A stretch of DNA of 64,000 nt from Rhodobacteraceae bacterium F11138 (GCA_016521575.1 JAEKDP010000004.1:62001-126000), one strand, 5' to 3'; shown: positions 35,084 through 43,058, counted from the first letter of the stretch. Notes: generated from the letters alone by a model not told the origin. Numbers and translations are program-made.

Positions 35084-35482
35084 ATGGAAAACGCCGAAGG
35101 CGGATGGTCCGCGATCCAGAACTCTTACTATTTTTGGGATTTCATTGCGCTGGGATGCGGTATGATCTGTGTTTTTGGCGGGCTGGCCGCCTTGTCCTGG
35201 GTGCTGGGCTTGCCGGGGCGGATAGCCGTTGCACGAAACCATCCCGAGGCAGAAGCGGTCTATGCCATGGGCTGGACAGGGTTTCTGGCCGTTGTGCCAT
35301 GGATCCAGGCCTTTACCTGGGCTTTCAAACCGACCGAAGTGATAGATATCCGCCGCTTCCCCGACGAAGAACGCAAGGCCATCGAGGAAGATCTGGCCCG
35401 ATTGAAGAAATACGCCTATGGCAAGGATCATGTGCCGCAGGCCGAACCCCAACCGGATCCGCCAAAAGATCAGGACGTCTGA
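35084..35482 (+). CDS. DUF3302 inner-membrane protein (YiaW-like)
   Basis: A 132-residue protein with two helices (about 20-45 and 65-85). Match to DUF3302: YYFWDFIALGCGMICVFG, then LPGRIAVARNHPEAEAVYAM and GWTGFLAVVPWIQAFTWAF; the ARNHP segment and the GW turn are diagnostic of YiaW/YibI-type proteins. The C-terminal 45 residues are charged and cytoplasmic. Such proteins are encoded with HlyD-family adaptors (YiaV), as here, three bases upstream of one, and are thought to help that adaptor. I choose ATG 35084 over an upstream ATG at 34901 because of the ribosome site and because the extension is not conserved. Confidence 0.82.
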   Translation: MENAEGGWSAIQNSYYFWDFIALGCGMICVFGGLAALSWVLGLPGRIAVARNHPEAEAVYAMGWTGFLAVVPWIQAFTWAFKPTEVIDIRRFPDEERKAIEEDLARLKKYAYGKDHVPQAEPQPDPPKDQDV

Positions 35483-35485
35483 ATC

Positions 35486-36631
35486 ATGCTGGGCGTTGTT
35501 GCAATCACTCTGGTCTATCTGGCGTTCGTCTGGGTCGTCTTCGTCAAATTCAAATGGTTGCGCTTTACGCCCACATGGGGGCTGATCTCGGCGTTCTTTC
35601 TGTTGCACCTGCTGATCGTTCCATTGGTGGGCACCAGAATGCAGTCGCCGTTTTCCACGGATGTGCGGGTCGTTCGGCATACTGTCCAGCTGGTGCCAAG
35701 ACTGCCCGAACCGACCATGGTCACCGAGGTCCGGGTCAAGGAAAACACCCCGGTCAAGAAGGGGGATGTTCTGTTTGTCTTTGACCAGACGGTGTACAAA
35801 TCGCAGGTCAAGTCAGCCCAAGCGGCTCTGGTCGCGGCCAAACAGAATGCCAAGATACTTGAGGCGGACATTGCCGTTGCCAAGGATTCCGTGGCCCGTG
35901 CCCAGTCCGAACTGGATTTCGCCACGGTACAGCAGGATCGTTTTGCAACCCTGGCATCGCAGCGCGCCGGATCGCAGGAATCGGCGGACGAATGGACCTC
36001 GCGGGTGAATTCGGCGCAGGCGTCGCTGGCCGAGGCACAGGAATCCCAGAAACGCGCGGAATTGGCGTATGCGTCGCAGATCGACGGGGTGAACACGGCC
36101 GTGGTTCAGGCCGAAGAACAGCTGGCCCAGGCCCAATATTACCTGTCGCAGACCGAAATGAAGGCCCCGAATGACGGGGTGATCGTGAACCTGCAAGTCC
36201 AGGAAGGCATGGTGTCAGGCATCCTGCGCGTCGGGGCGATTGCAACGCTCATTCTGGATCAGGATCCGTATCTGATTGCCGCGTACCGTCAGGAAAACCT
36301 GATGAACGTGCGCAAGGGCCAACCGGTCGTGGTGGCGATCAACACCTATCCGGGTCAGCATTTTTCCGGCAAGGTCGATGAGGTCTGGTATGCAAGCCGC
36401 CGCGGCCAATATACGCCGTCGGGGACGTTGCCGCTGTTCCCGGACATCCCAATCCACACCGAAGCCCGTTTGCCGGTCAAGATCACGCTGGACGATCCAT
36501 CCATTCCGCTGGGCATAGGCGTGGGCGGTGCGACCGTGATCCTGACCAGCGATGACCCGTTCACCTGGTTGGGGCAGATTTCGCTGCGGTCCTATACCTG
36601 GGCCCGCTGGGTCTATCCGCTTCCGATCTAG
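35486..36631 (+). CDS. HlyD family secretion/efflux adaptor (YiaV-like)
   Basis: A 381-residue membrane-fusion protein with two N-terminal helices (about 4-22 and 32-50), as in the YiaV/YibH subgroup. Lipoyl halves: EPTMVTEVRVKENTPVKKGD and MKAPNDGVIVNLQVQEGMVS flank a long coiled coil (about 105-215) rich in Ala/Gln/Glu. A beta-barrel with LMNVRKGQPVVVAINTYPGQ follows. It would bridge the inner membrane to an outer-membrane channel; the NodT-type channel 18 bp downstream is the natural partner. No ABC, MFS or RND motor is encoded in this operon, so what drives transport is unclear. Confidence 0.88.
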   Translation: MLGVVAITLVYLAFVWVVFVKFKWLRFTPTWGLISAFFLLHLLIVPLVGTRMQSPFSTDVRVVRHTVQLVPRLPEPTMVTEVRVKENTPVKKGDVLFVFDQTVYKSQVKSAQAALVAAKQNAKILEADIAVAKDSVARAQSELDFATVQQDRFATLASQRAGSQESADEWTSRVNSAQASLAEAQESQKRAELAYASQIDGVNTAVVQAEEQLAQAQYYLSQTEMKAPNDGVIVNLQVQEGMVSGILRVGAIATLILDQDPYLIAAYRQENLMNVRKGQPVVVAINTYPGQHFSGKVDEVWYASRRGQYTPSGTLPLFPDIPIHTEARLPVKITLDDPSIPLGIGVGGATVILTSDDPFTWLGQISLRSYTWARWVYPLPI

Positions 36632-36649
36632 CAAATCTTGGGGATCTGC

Positions 36650-38056
36650 ATGAACACAGCCGGAACCAGCGCATTGCCCAGATTCCTGGGTGCCATCGCC
36701 GTATCCGCGGCGCTCGCGGCGTGCGAGCTGCAACCCGTGCCGACGGATGGTGCGCTGCTGCAACAGGCCTTGCCCGAAGGCACCGAAATCCCGGCGGCCT
36801 GGTCCACCTCTGGCGCGCCGACCTCGGCGGTCAAGGGCGACTGGGTGGCGAGTTTTCGGGACCCGAACATGAGCAGTCTGGTCCGCGAAGGTCTGAAGAA
36901 CAACCGCGATCTGGTCGCGGCAGCAGCTCGGGTCGAGGCGGCGTTGCAGACTGTGGTGATTTCCGGCGCGCCGATCTTGCCCCAGGTCGGGTTGGAATTG
37001 GGAACCCAAAGATCCGAACTGACCGAGACCAATCGCTCCAGCACGTTGCAGGGCGGGGCAATCGCCGCATCCTGGGAACTGGACGTCTGGGGCAAACTGC
37101 GCGCCAACAAGGCCGCAAGCGCGGCGCTGGCCCGGGCGGTTGCCGATGACGCGCGGTATTTGCAGCAATCTCTGGCCGCCACCATCGCCCGCAGCTGGAT
37201 TGCCAATATCGAACTGGCCCGGTTGATCGCGGTCAGCCGGCAGGCGACAACCGTCTATTCCAACCTGCTGGATCTGACCGACAAGAAAGAAGCCGCCGGG
37301 CAGGTATCGGAATTCGATGTGGTCCAGGCGCGCTCGCGAGTTGCGGCGGCCAAGGCAGCGACCAGCCAGATCCGCACCTCGCAGAATGAAGCGATCGGCA
37401 GTCTGGAGGTACTGTTGGGGCGATATCCGGGGCTGAAGCTGAAACCGGCATCGAACTTTCCCAGGATGCCGGGCAGTCTGCCGAATTCCGGCTTGCCGCT
37501 TTCGTTGTTGGACCGACGGCCTGACGTGACGGCGGCGCGCAACAAGGTCATCGCCGCCTTTTACAAATCCGAAACCGCCAAGCTGGCGCGTTTGCCCGGA
37601 ATTTCGCTGAATGCTGCGGGCGGCACCCTGTTGGATCCGGAACTGGCGCTTCTGGGCACCAACCCGGATTTTCTGCGCGTGGGGATAAACCTGTTGCAGC
37701 CGATCTTTGCGGGCGGGGCGCTGCAGGCGGATGTTGTGCGGATGACGACAAAGCAGTCTGCCGCTGTTGCCGAATACGGTCAAACGGTGCTTGAGGCGTT
37801 CAACGAGGTCGAAACCGCCCTGGCCAATGAAAAGGTTCTTCGGGCGGAACTGGCAAACTGGCGCGAGTCTCTGAAAGACGCCAACGATGCGCTGGAATTG
37901 GCCAATGACAGATACGTCCAGGGCACGATCGACATGACCGGCCTGCTGGTATTGCAGCAATTTCAGCTAGAGCGCCAGGTCAACGTGATTGAAACCGAGG
38001 CCGCGTTGCTCAACAACCGGATTCTGCTTTACATGGCATTGGGCGAAAGCATCTGA
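36650..38056 (+). CDS. Outer-membrane efflux lipoprotein, NodT family
   Basis: A 468-residue TolC-superfamily protein of the NodT/OprM lipoprotein type. The start at ATG 36650 leads to a signal sequence with lipobox LAAC (Cys about residue 25), where lipid attachment is expected. Two OEP repeats follow: GDWVASFRDPNMSSLVREGL with NNRDLVAAAARVEA, and LLDRRPDVTAARNKVIAAFY, the latter typical of NodT proteins; FNEVETALANEKVLRAEL and DRYVQGTIDMTGLLVLQQ complete the second repeat. It forms the trimeric outer-membrane duct, probably for the HlyD adaptor upstream and possibly also for the RND pump at 13198, which lacks its own channel. Confidence 0.9.
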   Translation: MNTAGTSALPRFLGAIAVSAALAACELQPVPTDGALLQQALPEGTEIPAAWSTSGAPTSAVKGDWVASFRDPNMSSLVREGLKNNRDLVAAAARVEAALQTVVISGAPILPQVGLELGTQRSELTETNRSSTLQGGAIAASWELDVWGKLRANKAASAALARAVADDARYLQQSLAATIARSWIANIELARLIAVSRQATTVYSNLLDLTDKKEAAGQVSEFDVVQARSRVAAAKAATSQIRTSQNEAIGSLEVLLGRYPGLKLKPASNFPRMPGSLPNSGLPLSLLDRRPDVTAARNKVIAAFYKSETAKLARLPGISLNAAGGTLLDPELALLGTNPDFLRVGINLLQPIFAGGALQADVVRMTTKQSAAVAEYGQTVLEAFNEVETALANEKVLRAELANWRESLKDANDALELANDRYVQGTIDMTGLLVLQQFQLERQVNVIETEAALLNNRILLYMALGESI

Positions 38057-38153
38057 AGATTTCCCGACGCAAAACCCGACGATCTGCGTCCAACCGTGAC
38101 CGATCCGGGCCAAGTGGGCGAGGGCGGCCACGGTACCGCCCTCTGTGCCGGGC

Positions 38154-38297
38154 CTATTCGGCCTCGGTCTCGCGTGCTTCTTCCGAGATGTTCTGACCCA
38201 GGCTTTCGATGTCCTGACCGGCACCATCCACGGTTTCACAAGCGCTCAGCGCAACAAACGTCAGCAGAGACAGAATGACAGGCGTGATAGGTCGCAT
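38154..38297 (-). CDS. Entericidin-like small lipoprotein
   Basis: A 47-residue protein. Residues 1-19 are a signal sequence and LSAC is the lipobox with Cys20. The rest, ETVDGAGQDIESLGQNISEE, is the repeated GAGQDI/SLGQNI pattern of the entericidin A/B family. The ribosome site AAAGGA lies six bases before ATG 38297. A perfect EcfG-type promoter sits at 38329-38353. Entericidins are stress- or stationary-phase-induced lipoproteins in enterobacteria; in alphaproteobacteria they are recurrent general stress response targets. It lies just downstream of the kinase gene of that system. Confidence 0.85.
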   Translation of the reverse strand: MRPITPVILSLLTFVALSACETVDGAGQDIESLGQNISEEARETEAE

Positions 38298-38328
38298 GGT
38301 ATGTCCTTTCGATCATTGGTGCGAATAA

Positions 38329-38353
38329 AACGCATCAGACAGGAACAAGTTCC
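38329..38353 (-). promoter_or_regulatory. EcfG-type promoter of the entericidin-like gene
   Basis: On the minus strand GGAAC (38353-38349) and CGTT (38332-38329) are separated by 16 nt, matching the alphaproteobacterial EcfG consensus exactly. The -10 lies about 32 nt before the start codon. The site overlaps the last codons of the kinase gene. Confidence 0.8.
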
Positions 38354-40095
38354 GCTTCGTCTTCGTCATTGTCGTCCGGTGGGCCGCTTAGCGTGAAGGT
38401 CACATGCAGCGCATATATGTCGTCGTTCTGGCGGTGTTCCAGGGTGCCTTCAAGTTGTGTGACGAAGGTTTCGATCAGCCCGAGGCCCAGACCGGCCTGA
38501 TGGGGCTGTTCATCGGCCTCCGCTGCGGGAACGACCGAATTCACCACGCTCAGGCAAACGCGCCCCTGACCCAGATCGGAAAGGGCGATGTCGATCCAGC
38601 ATGTCTCGCCTTCTGCGGCGCCACAGTATTTGACCGCGTTGGTCGCAGCCTCGGTCAGGATCAGGGACAGCGGCATCGACTGTTCCGGCGCGATCGGCAC
38701 CGGGTCGAAATGGGTCGAGACCTTGATCGCAGCCTGCTCATCGCCAGAGCCGATCACGACCAGGTTTCCGACAATATCGGCCAACAATTCATCGGCCTGG
38801 ATCATGGACAGCTTTTGCGACATGTACAGCCGCCGGTGGATCGACGCCAGGGCCATCACACGATCCTGCAACCGGCGGATCAGGTGCTTGGCCTCTTCGC
38901 TGCGCGCGTTGCGGACCTGCATGTTCATGATGCTCGAAATGACCTGAAGGTTGTTCTTGACCCGGTGGTGGACCTCGCGCAGCAGTACCGTCTTTTCCTG
39001 CAGGTCTTCCTCGCGCTGGTTTTCCTGGATTGCAATCCGTTCCGTCATGTCGCGAAAGGTTTGGGCGACCGCTTCCAATTCTTCGGGGGCGTCTTCAAGC
39101 TGAGCGTTTTCAAATCCGGCGCGCTGATCGGTATACAGGCGCATCCAGTACCGCAATCGGTTGATATGCCGTATGACCAGCCGATGCAGGCCGATGGCCG
39201 CGACCAAAACGCAGATCACCCAGATCATGGCTGGAAAATACAGCCCGATTGTCCGCCAGGAAAACAATGCGGTCCGCCCCGGCAAGGGCGGCCAGCTGCC
39301 CAGAACATAGAGCTGTGCGCCCAGGATCGGCGCGACGGCGAAATCACGCTCTTCTCCCAGATGGTTGTGCCCCCGGAACGCGTAGCCCCCCGCGGCCGGC
39401 AAGGAAGCCAGAACCTGATCGCCGGGCAGCACATCCCGCCGGTTCTCAGAGAAATCCTCGGTCGCCAGAATATTGCCATCGGGGTCGAACAGAACCAGAT
39501 CGACGTTGTCATCGGGACCGGCCAACAGCCTGTTCGCGTCTTCAAACGGGATTGCCACCCAGACTAAACCCCGCGCATCCGGCGCGGTCACCGGGACCGT
39601 GATGCTGAACATGGTTTGCCCTTCGTTGGCAACATTGGGTCCGGTGAAAAACGACCATTCGGTTCTTGCGGCCAGTTCGCGAAACGCCTCGGAGTCCGCG
39701 TCCGGGTTGCGTGCCCCATTGGAGGCGCATTGAATGCCACCGCTTTGGTCCAGATAGGCGGCGAAGGAAATATACCGACTGGCTTCGGCAAGACGGGCGA
39801 ATGTGGCGTCACAATCCGGGTTGTCGGTATCGATGGCGGATACGGTTTCGGCCAGCCCCACGGCCACGCCGAGACTGTGTTCGACCATGGCGCGTTCGCG
39901 CTCGGCGGCGCGATAGGTGCGGTCCAGCAGGCTGGCCTTGGACAATGCACTGCTTTCCTTGAGCATCTGCCAACTTTGATAGGTCGAAACCAGCCCAAGC
40001 GGCAGAATGGCCAGCGAAAGAACGATGATCAGCCGCACGGTCAGGCGCGACACGCTGAGTGCCGCGACCGGGGGCCTCGTTTTGCGGGGGCTCAT
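38335..40095 (-). CDS. HisKA_2-type sensor histidine kinase of the general stress response
   Basis: A 586-residue membrane kinase. TM1 at about 20-40 and TM2 at about 284-303 enclose a periplasmic sensor domain of some 240 residues, unlike the many soluble kinases of this family. A HAMP-like linker and coiled coil lead to the HisKA_2 box REVHHRVKNNLQ (His376/377 region), then the HATPase N-box EAATNAVKYCGAAEG and the G-box GLGLGLIETFV. HisKA_2/HWE kinases phosphorylate PhyR. The stop lies close to the entericidin promoter, and the start overlaps ecfG by four bases, so kinase and sigma factor are co-translated. The sensor domain ligand is unknown. Confidence 0.9.
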   Translation of the reverse strand: MSPRKTRPPVAALSVSRLTVRLIIVLSLAILPLGLVSTYQSWQMLKESSALSKASLLDRTYRAAERERAMVEHSLGVAVGLAETVSAIDTDNPDCDATFARLAEASRYISFAAYLDQSGGIQCASNGARNPDADSEAFRELAARTEWSFFTGPNVANEGQTMFSITVPVTAPDARGLVWVAIPFEDANRLLAGPDDNVDLVLFDPDGNILATEDFSENRRDVLPGDQVLASLPAAGGYAFRGHNHLGEERDFAVAPILGAQLYVLGSWPPLPGRTALFSWRTIGLYFPAMIWVICVLVAAIGLHRLVIRHINRLRYWMRLYTDQRAGFENAQLEDAPEELEAVAQTFRDMTERIAIQENQREEDLQEKTVLLREVHHRVKNNLQVISSIMNMQVRNARSEEAKHLIRRLQDRVMALASIHRRLYMSQKLSMIQADELLADIVGNLVVIGSGDEQAAIKVSTHFDPVPIAPEQSMPLSLILTEAATNAVKYCGAAEGETCWIDIALSDLGQGRVCLSVVNSVVPAAEADEQPHQAGLGLGLIETFVTQLEGTLEHRQNDDIYALHVTFTLSGPPDDNDEDEAELVPV

Positions 40096-40643
40096 ACGGC
40101 CTTGGTGCCCGATACGACCGCGACAGTCGCCACGTCGGTCAGTTCAAGCGCCTCATCATCTTCAAGGTGCATCAGTTCGACCAGCCGTTTGCGGGCGCGG
40201 TTGATCCGGCTTTTCACCGTTCCGGGGGCGCAGTTGCACATCTGGGCCGTATCTTCATAGGAAAATCCTTCGACACCGACCAGAACCAGAGCCTCGCGTT
40301 GCTCGTCGCTCAACTGGGCAAAGGCGACACGAAAATCGCGTATTGCCAGCCGACCGTCATGCTGCGGTTTTTCGGACAGGTTTCCGGCCAACGCGCCGGT
40401 CGGATCTTCGACCTCGCGGCTGCGCTTGCGGCACATCGAATAGTAGGTGTTGCGCAGGATGGTGAACAGCCAGGCGCGCAAGTTGGTGCCGACCTCGAAT
40501 TTTTCAATATTGCTCCATGCCTTGACGATCGAGTCCTGCACAAGATCGTCAGCGACGGCAGAGTTTCTTGAAAGACTGAGCGCAAATGCGCGCATGGCTG
40601 GCAGGTGTTCTACCAGTTCGTCGCGGGGATCCTGGGTTTTCAT
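40092..40643 (-). CDS. ecfG: General stress response sigma factor, EcfG family
   Basis: A 183-residue ECF sigma factor. Region 2 runs over DELVEHLPAMRAFALSLSRN with DDLVQDSIVKAWSNI and LRAWLFTILRNTYYS; region 4 includes LSDEQREALVLVGVEGFSYE with CAPGTVKSRINRARKRL. These are characteristic of the EcfG (ECF15) subgroup. It drives general stress genes at GGAAC-N16/17-CGTT promoters, several of which lie in this window. It overlaps the kinase gene downstream and the nepR gene upstream by four bases each. NepR holds it inactive until phosphorylated PhyR takes NepR away. Confidence 0.93.
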   Translation of the reverse strand: MKTQDPRDELVEHLPAMRAFALSLSRNSAVADDLVQDSIVKAWSNIEKFEVGTNLRAWLFTILRNTYYSMCRKRSREVEDPTGALAGNLSEKPQHDGRLAIRDFRVAFAQLSDEQREALVLVGVEGFSYEDTAQMCNCAPGTVKSRINRARKRLVELMHLEDDEALELTDVATVAVVSGTKAV

Positions 40644-40822
40644 TTGCTGTTACTTTCACCCCCGGACTCATCGGTATCCGTCGCATCGTCCTGTTCGCGC
40701 AACTTCTCCAACAGCTGCATGAACCGGGCGGGAACAGGTTCGGCCGCGGTTTCGCCATACAAGCGTCTGAGGTTCTCTGTAACCTGTTCATCCATGTTCG
40801 ACATTCTGGGTTTCTTTGTCAT
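40640..40822 (-). CDS. nepR: Anti-sigma factor NepR
   Basis: A 60-residue protein matching NepR: the central block NLRRLYGETAAEPVPARFMQ with LLEKLREQ contains the conserved LRxLY...EPVPxRF core that wraps around EcfG or PhyR. The N- and C-terminal tails are charged and variable, as in all NepR proteins. It sequesters EcfG in unstressed cells. It is the first gene of nepR-ecfG-kinase and overlaps ecfG by four bases, giving tight stoichiometry. A near-consensus EcfG promoter lies upstream, implying positive feedback on the operon. Confidence 0.93.
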   Translation of the reverse strand: MTKKPRMSNMDEQVTENLRRLYGETAAEPVPARFMQLLEKLREQDDATDTDESGGESNSK

Positions 40823-40885
40823 TGTGGTCGTTCTTGAGCCGTGGTGTTATGTTGCGTAGGTATCGTTTTTTTCACATCTCATGAA

Positions 40886-40912
40886 ACCTAACACCGAAAT
40901 GCGGCGTTAGGT
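40886..40912. repeat. Inverted repeat in the nepR-phyR intergenic region
   Basis: ACCTAACACCG (40886-40896) and CGGCGTTAGGT (40902-40912) form an 11-bp inverted repeat with one mismatch and a 5-nt spacer. It covers most of the region between the -35 and -10 of the putative nepR promoter, so it may be an operator or simply a hairpin in the phyR leader. Confidence 0.6.
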
Positions 40913-40915
40913 TCC
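40890..40915 (-). promoter_or_regulatory. Near-consensus EcfG promoter of nepR-ecfG
   Basis: On the minus strand GGAAC (40915-40911) is followed after 17 nt by TGTT (40893-40890), one mismatch from CGTT. It lies about 70 nt before the nepR start and would give autoregulation. No matching site is found on the phyR side. Confidence 0.6.
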
Positions 40916-40945
40916 CGTCGAACGAACTTTTTTTCAGAGGGCACC

Positions 40946-41758
40946 ATGACAGACACGACCAGCGCCGACCTGGCAACCACCATCGGTAGCGAACTTCCGT
41001 ATCTGCGCCGCTATGCGCGCGCCCTGACCGGGCAGCAACGTACCGGTGACAACTATGCGGCGGCCACGCTCGAAGCGATCCTGTCGGATCGCGACATCCT
41101 GCAATCGGGGCTGCAACCCAAAATCGCCCTGTTCAGGGCCTTTCATCTTATCTGGAGCTCATCGGGCGCACCGGTGGACAAGCCCGAAAGCGGCACACCC
41201 GAAGCCCAGACCCAGGAACGGCTGGATCGGCTGACCCGCAATTCACGCGAAGCATTGCTGCTGCACAGCATCGAAGGCTTTTCAGCCGAGCAGATCGGCC
41301 AGATCATGGACATCGGGCACAGTGAAGCGGCCGACCTGGTAAAGATCGCGCATAAGGAAATGGCCGGCGATCTGCGTGGCAAGGTCATGGTCATCGAAGA
41401 CGAAGCCGTGATCGCGATGGACCTGTCCCAGATCGTCAAGGACATGGGGCATCAGGTCACCGGCATCGCCCGTACGCGGGATGGGGCCGTGAAACTTGCA
41501 GGTCAGGACCTGCCGGACCTGATTCTGGCGGATATCCAGCTGGCGGACAACTCATCCGGCATTGATGCCGTCAATTCGATCCTGAAGGATCACGGTGATC
41601 GCCCGGTGATTTTCATCACCGCCTTCCCCGAGCGGTTGCTGACCGGCGAACGCCCCGAGCCCGCGTTCCTGATCGCCAAACCATATACCGAGGAACAGGT
41701 TCGCTCGGCTGTCAGCCAGGCCATGTTCTTTGCCAGCACACAGACCCTGACGGACTGA
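40946..41758 (+). CDS. phyR: Response regulator PhyR, anti-anti-sigma factor
   Basis: A 270-residue PhyR. Residues 1-115 are the sigma-like domain that mimics EcfG (LPYLRRYARALTGQQRTGDN, then NSREALLLHSIEGFSAEQIG). Residues about 143-265 are the receiver: acidic pocket IEDEAVIAMD, phosphoacceptor Asp196 in LILADIQLAD, Thr225 in FITAFPER and Lys245 in IAKPYT. Upon phosphorylation the sigma-like domain binds NepR and releases EcfG. It is divergent from nepR across 123 bp. Its own promoter does not match the EcfG consensus, so its basal level may be set by another sigma factor. A hairpin follows at 41791. Confidence 0.96.
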   Translation: MTDTTSADLATTIGSELPYLRRYARALTGQQRTGDNYAAATLEAILSDRDILQSGLQPKIALFRAFHLIWSSSGAPVDKPESGTPEAQTQERLDRLTRNSREALLLHSIEGFSAEQIGQIMDIGHSEAADLVKIAHKEMAGDLRGKVMVIEDEAVIAMDLSQIVKDMGHQVTGIARTRDGAVKLAGQDLPDLILADIQLADNSSGIDAVNSILKDHGDRPVIFITAFPERLLTGERPEPAFLIAKPYTEEQVRSAVSQAMFFASTQTLTD

Positions 41759-41790
41759 GTTCCGTCAGAGCGGGCCAATATACCGGAAGG

Positions 41791-41815
41791 CGCCGGGCAG
41801 CGGTCCGGCGTGTTT
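41791..41815 (+). terminator. Candidate terminator after phyR
   Basis: CGCCGG (41791-41796) and CCGGCG (41805-41810) form a 6-bp stem with an 8-nt loop followed by TGTTT, 33 bases after the phyR stop. Confidence 0.4.
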
Positions 41816-41906
41816 CGGCATGTGGTGCTGGCATGATTTCGCGTCTTTGCGCCATCCAGTTGCCCGCGCATCAGACCGCAACAGGCTGCCGAAAATCCGC
41901 GATTTT

Positions 41907-41929
41907 AACGCGTGGATTTCAACGCGTGG
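41907..41929. repeat. Short tandem repeat AACGCGTGG with 14-bp period
   Basis: AACGCGTGG occurs at 41907-41915 and again at 41921-41929 in the gap between phyR and the convergent MgtC gene. Each copy contains the palindrome ACGCGT. Function unknown; it may be chance. Confidence 0.35.
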
Positions 41930-41996
41930 GCGTGAAACCTGATACGCTGCACGCGCCATCGGCAAGCAGAGTCAATGGCCGGTGGGGCAGCCCGGG

Positions 41997-42482
41997 TCAG
42001 TCCGGATCGTCCAGAACGGCGGCTTCGAACTGGCGCAACGCATATATGATGGTCAGGGCGATTCCTGTCGTGCTGACCGCCAATGGCCACTGACCCAAAC
42101 CCACCGCTGTGCCGATCGCAGCCGCCAGCCACATGCTGGCTCCGGTGGTCAGCCCCTTGACCTGGCCCTGGGTGAAAATGACGATCCCCGCCGCCAGAAA
42201 GGCCACCCCTGAGGTAATGGATTCGATGACCCGAACCGGATCCATGCTGATGTGATCGTCGAACGCCTCTGGCGCATCGATCAGGAACAACATCATCAAG
42301 GTATAGACTGTCGCCGCCAGACCGATCAACATATGGGTTCTCAGTCCGGCGGGCCGACGTTGAATTTCACGCTCGAACCCGATCAACCCGCACAACAGGA
42401 CACTGCCGAGAAGCCGGAATGCGGCGATCCCCCAGGGCAGCGACCACCCGGCGCTCAGCTCGTTTTCTATTGCATTCCACAT
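41997..42482 (-). CDS. MgtC/SapB family membrane protein
   Basis: A 161-residue membrane protein starting at ATG 42482 (an upstream ATG at 42518 adds a short non-conserved tail). The MgtC/SapB signature is clear: FRLLGSVLLCGLIGFEREIQ with RRPAGLRTHMLIGLAATVY, including the conserved Glu-Arg and RTH. Further helices contain VIESITSGVAFLAAGIVIFT and LTTGASMWLAAAIGTAVGLG. Four to five helices are predicted, lacking the C-terminal ACT domain of true MgtC. Relatives are linked to growth in low magnesium and to acid or phosphate stress. It lies in the stress island downstream of the EcfG-driven DUF883 gene and may be partly co-transcribed with it. Confidence 0.9.
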   Translation of the reverse strand: MWNAIENELSAGWSLPWGIAAFRLLGSVLLCGLIGFEREIQRRPAGLRTHMLIGLAATVYTLMMLFLIDAPEAFDDHISMDPVRVIESITSGVAFLAAGIVIFTQGQVKGLTTGASMWLAAAIGTAVGLGQWPLAVSTTGIALTIIYALRQFEAAVLDDPD

Positions 42483-42531
42483 CAAACCTGTCCTTGCGCC
42501 TGCGCCGCGACCCCACATTCACCTTCGCCAA

Positions 42532-42546
42532 GCCCGCAGAGCGGGC
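42532..42546 (-). terminator. Possible hairpin between the DUF883 and MgtC genes
   Basis: GCCCGC (42532-42537) and GCGGGC (42541-42546) form a 6-bp stem with a tight 3-nt loop, 60-80 bases after the DUF883 stop on the minus strand. A T-run is lacking. It could attenuate read-through into the MgtC gene. Confidence 0.3.
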
Positions 42547-42608
42547 AAGGCGCACGATCGCTGTGTCATCGTTTTGTCGCCCGGGTCTTGGACGACCGCA
42601 TCGGGGCG

Positions 42609-42938
42609 CTATTTCCGGGCGGTCGCAAAGCCAAGCAGAAAGCCCAGCCCAACGGCAATCCCGACCGCTGCGGCAGGCTGTTGGCGGATGGCGCTTTGGG
42701 TTTGCTGTCCGGCTTCCTGCACTTGCGACTGAGCCGCCTGCAGTGTTCTTTCGCCGTGCTCGCGCAGGGATTGGGCAGAGTCGCGCAATGTCTCGACCGC
42801 CGCGTCGCCGCGCCGGCTGCCCATGTCGGACAGGGTTTTGGAGATACCCGCGAGATCCGCTCTCAGATCGGACAGCTGACTGGACAGGGCCTTGGTTTCT
42901 TCATCACTGGGTGCGAGAGCAGTCTTTGTCTGAGCCAT
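42609..42938 (-). CDS. DUF883 family (ElaB/YqjD-like) membrane-tethered protein
   Basis: A 109-residue protein with a helical N-terminal two-thirds (about 15-78, LSSQLSDLRADLAGISKTLS and further amphipathic repeats) and one C-terminal helix AVGIAVGLGFLLGFATARK. This is the DUF883/ElaB-YqjD design: a tail-anchored inner-membrane protein that in enterobacteria binds ribosomes in stationary phase. The ribosome site AAGGAG is just before the ATG. A perfect EcfG promoter is at 42973-42998, so it should be part of the general stress regulon. It is divergent from the DUF1328-dps unit. Confidence 0.88.
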   Translation of the reverse strand: MAQTKTALAPSDEETKALSSQLSDLRADLAGISKTLSDMGSRRGDAAVETLRDSAQSLREHGERTLQAAQSQVQEAGQQTQSAIRQQPAAAVGIAVGLGFLLGFATARK

Positions 42939-42972
42939 TTTTTGTCTCCTTGCGTTGATTGTTCAGATTGAG

Positions 42973-42998
42973 AACGCCGCGCACCGCGTGAAAGTTCC
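42973..42998 (-). promoter_or_regulatory. EcfG-type promoter of the DUF883 gene
   Basis: GGAAC (42998-42994) and CGTT (42976-42973) on the minus strand, 17-nt spacer, exact consensus. The -10 lies 35 nt before the start codon. Confidence 0.85.
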
Positions 42999-43032
42999 AT
43001 ACGCGCTGCAACAGGTTTTTTTTGGCTCGGAT

Positions 43033-43058
43033 GGAACCGTCTACAGGGCAGGGACGTT
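43033..43058 (+). promoter_or_regulatory. EcfG-type promoter of the DUF1328-dps unit
   Basis: GGAAC (43033-43037) and CGTT (43055-43058) on the plus strand with a 17-nt spacer, exact consensus, 38 nt before the DUF1328 start. It stands back to back with the DUF883 promoter, 34 bp away. Confidence 0.85.

Noticed and set aside
40823-40945. An EcfG promoter for phyR.
   Set aside because: No GGAAC is present on the plus strand in this region; only the nepR side has a site.
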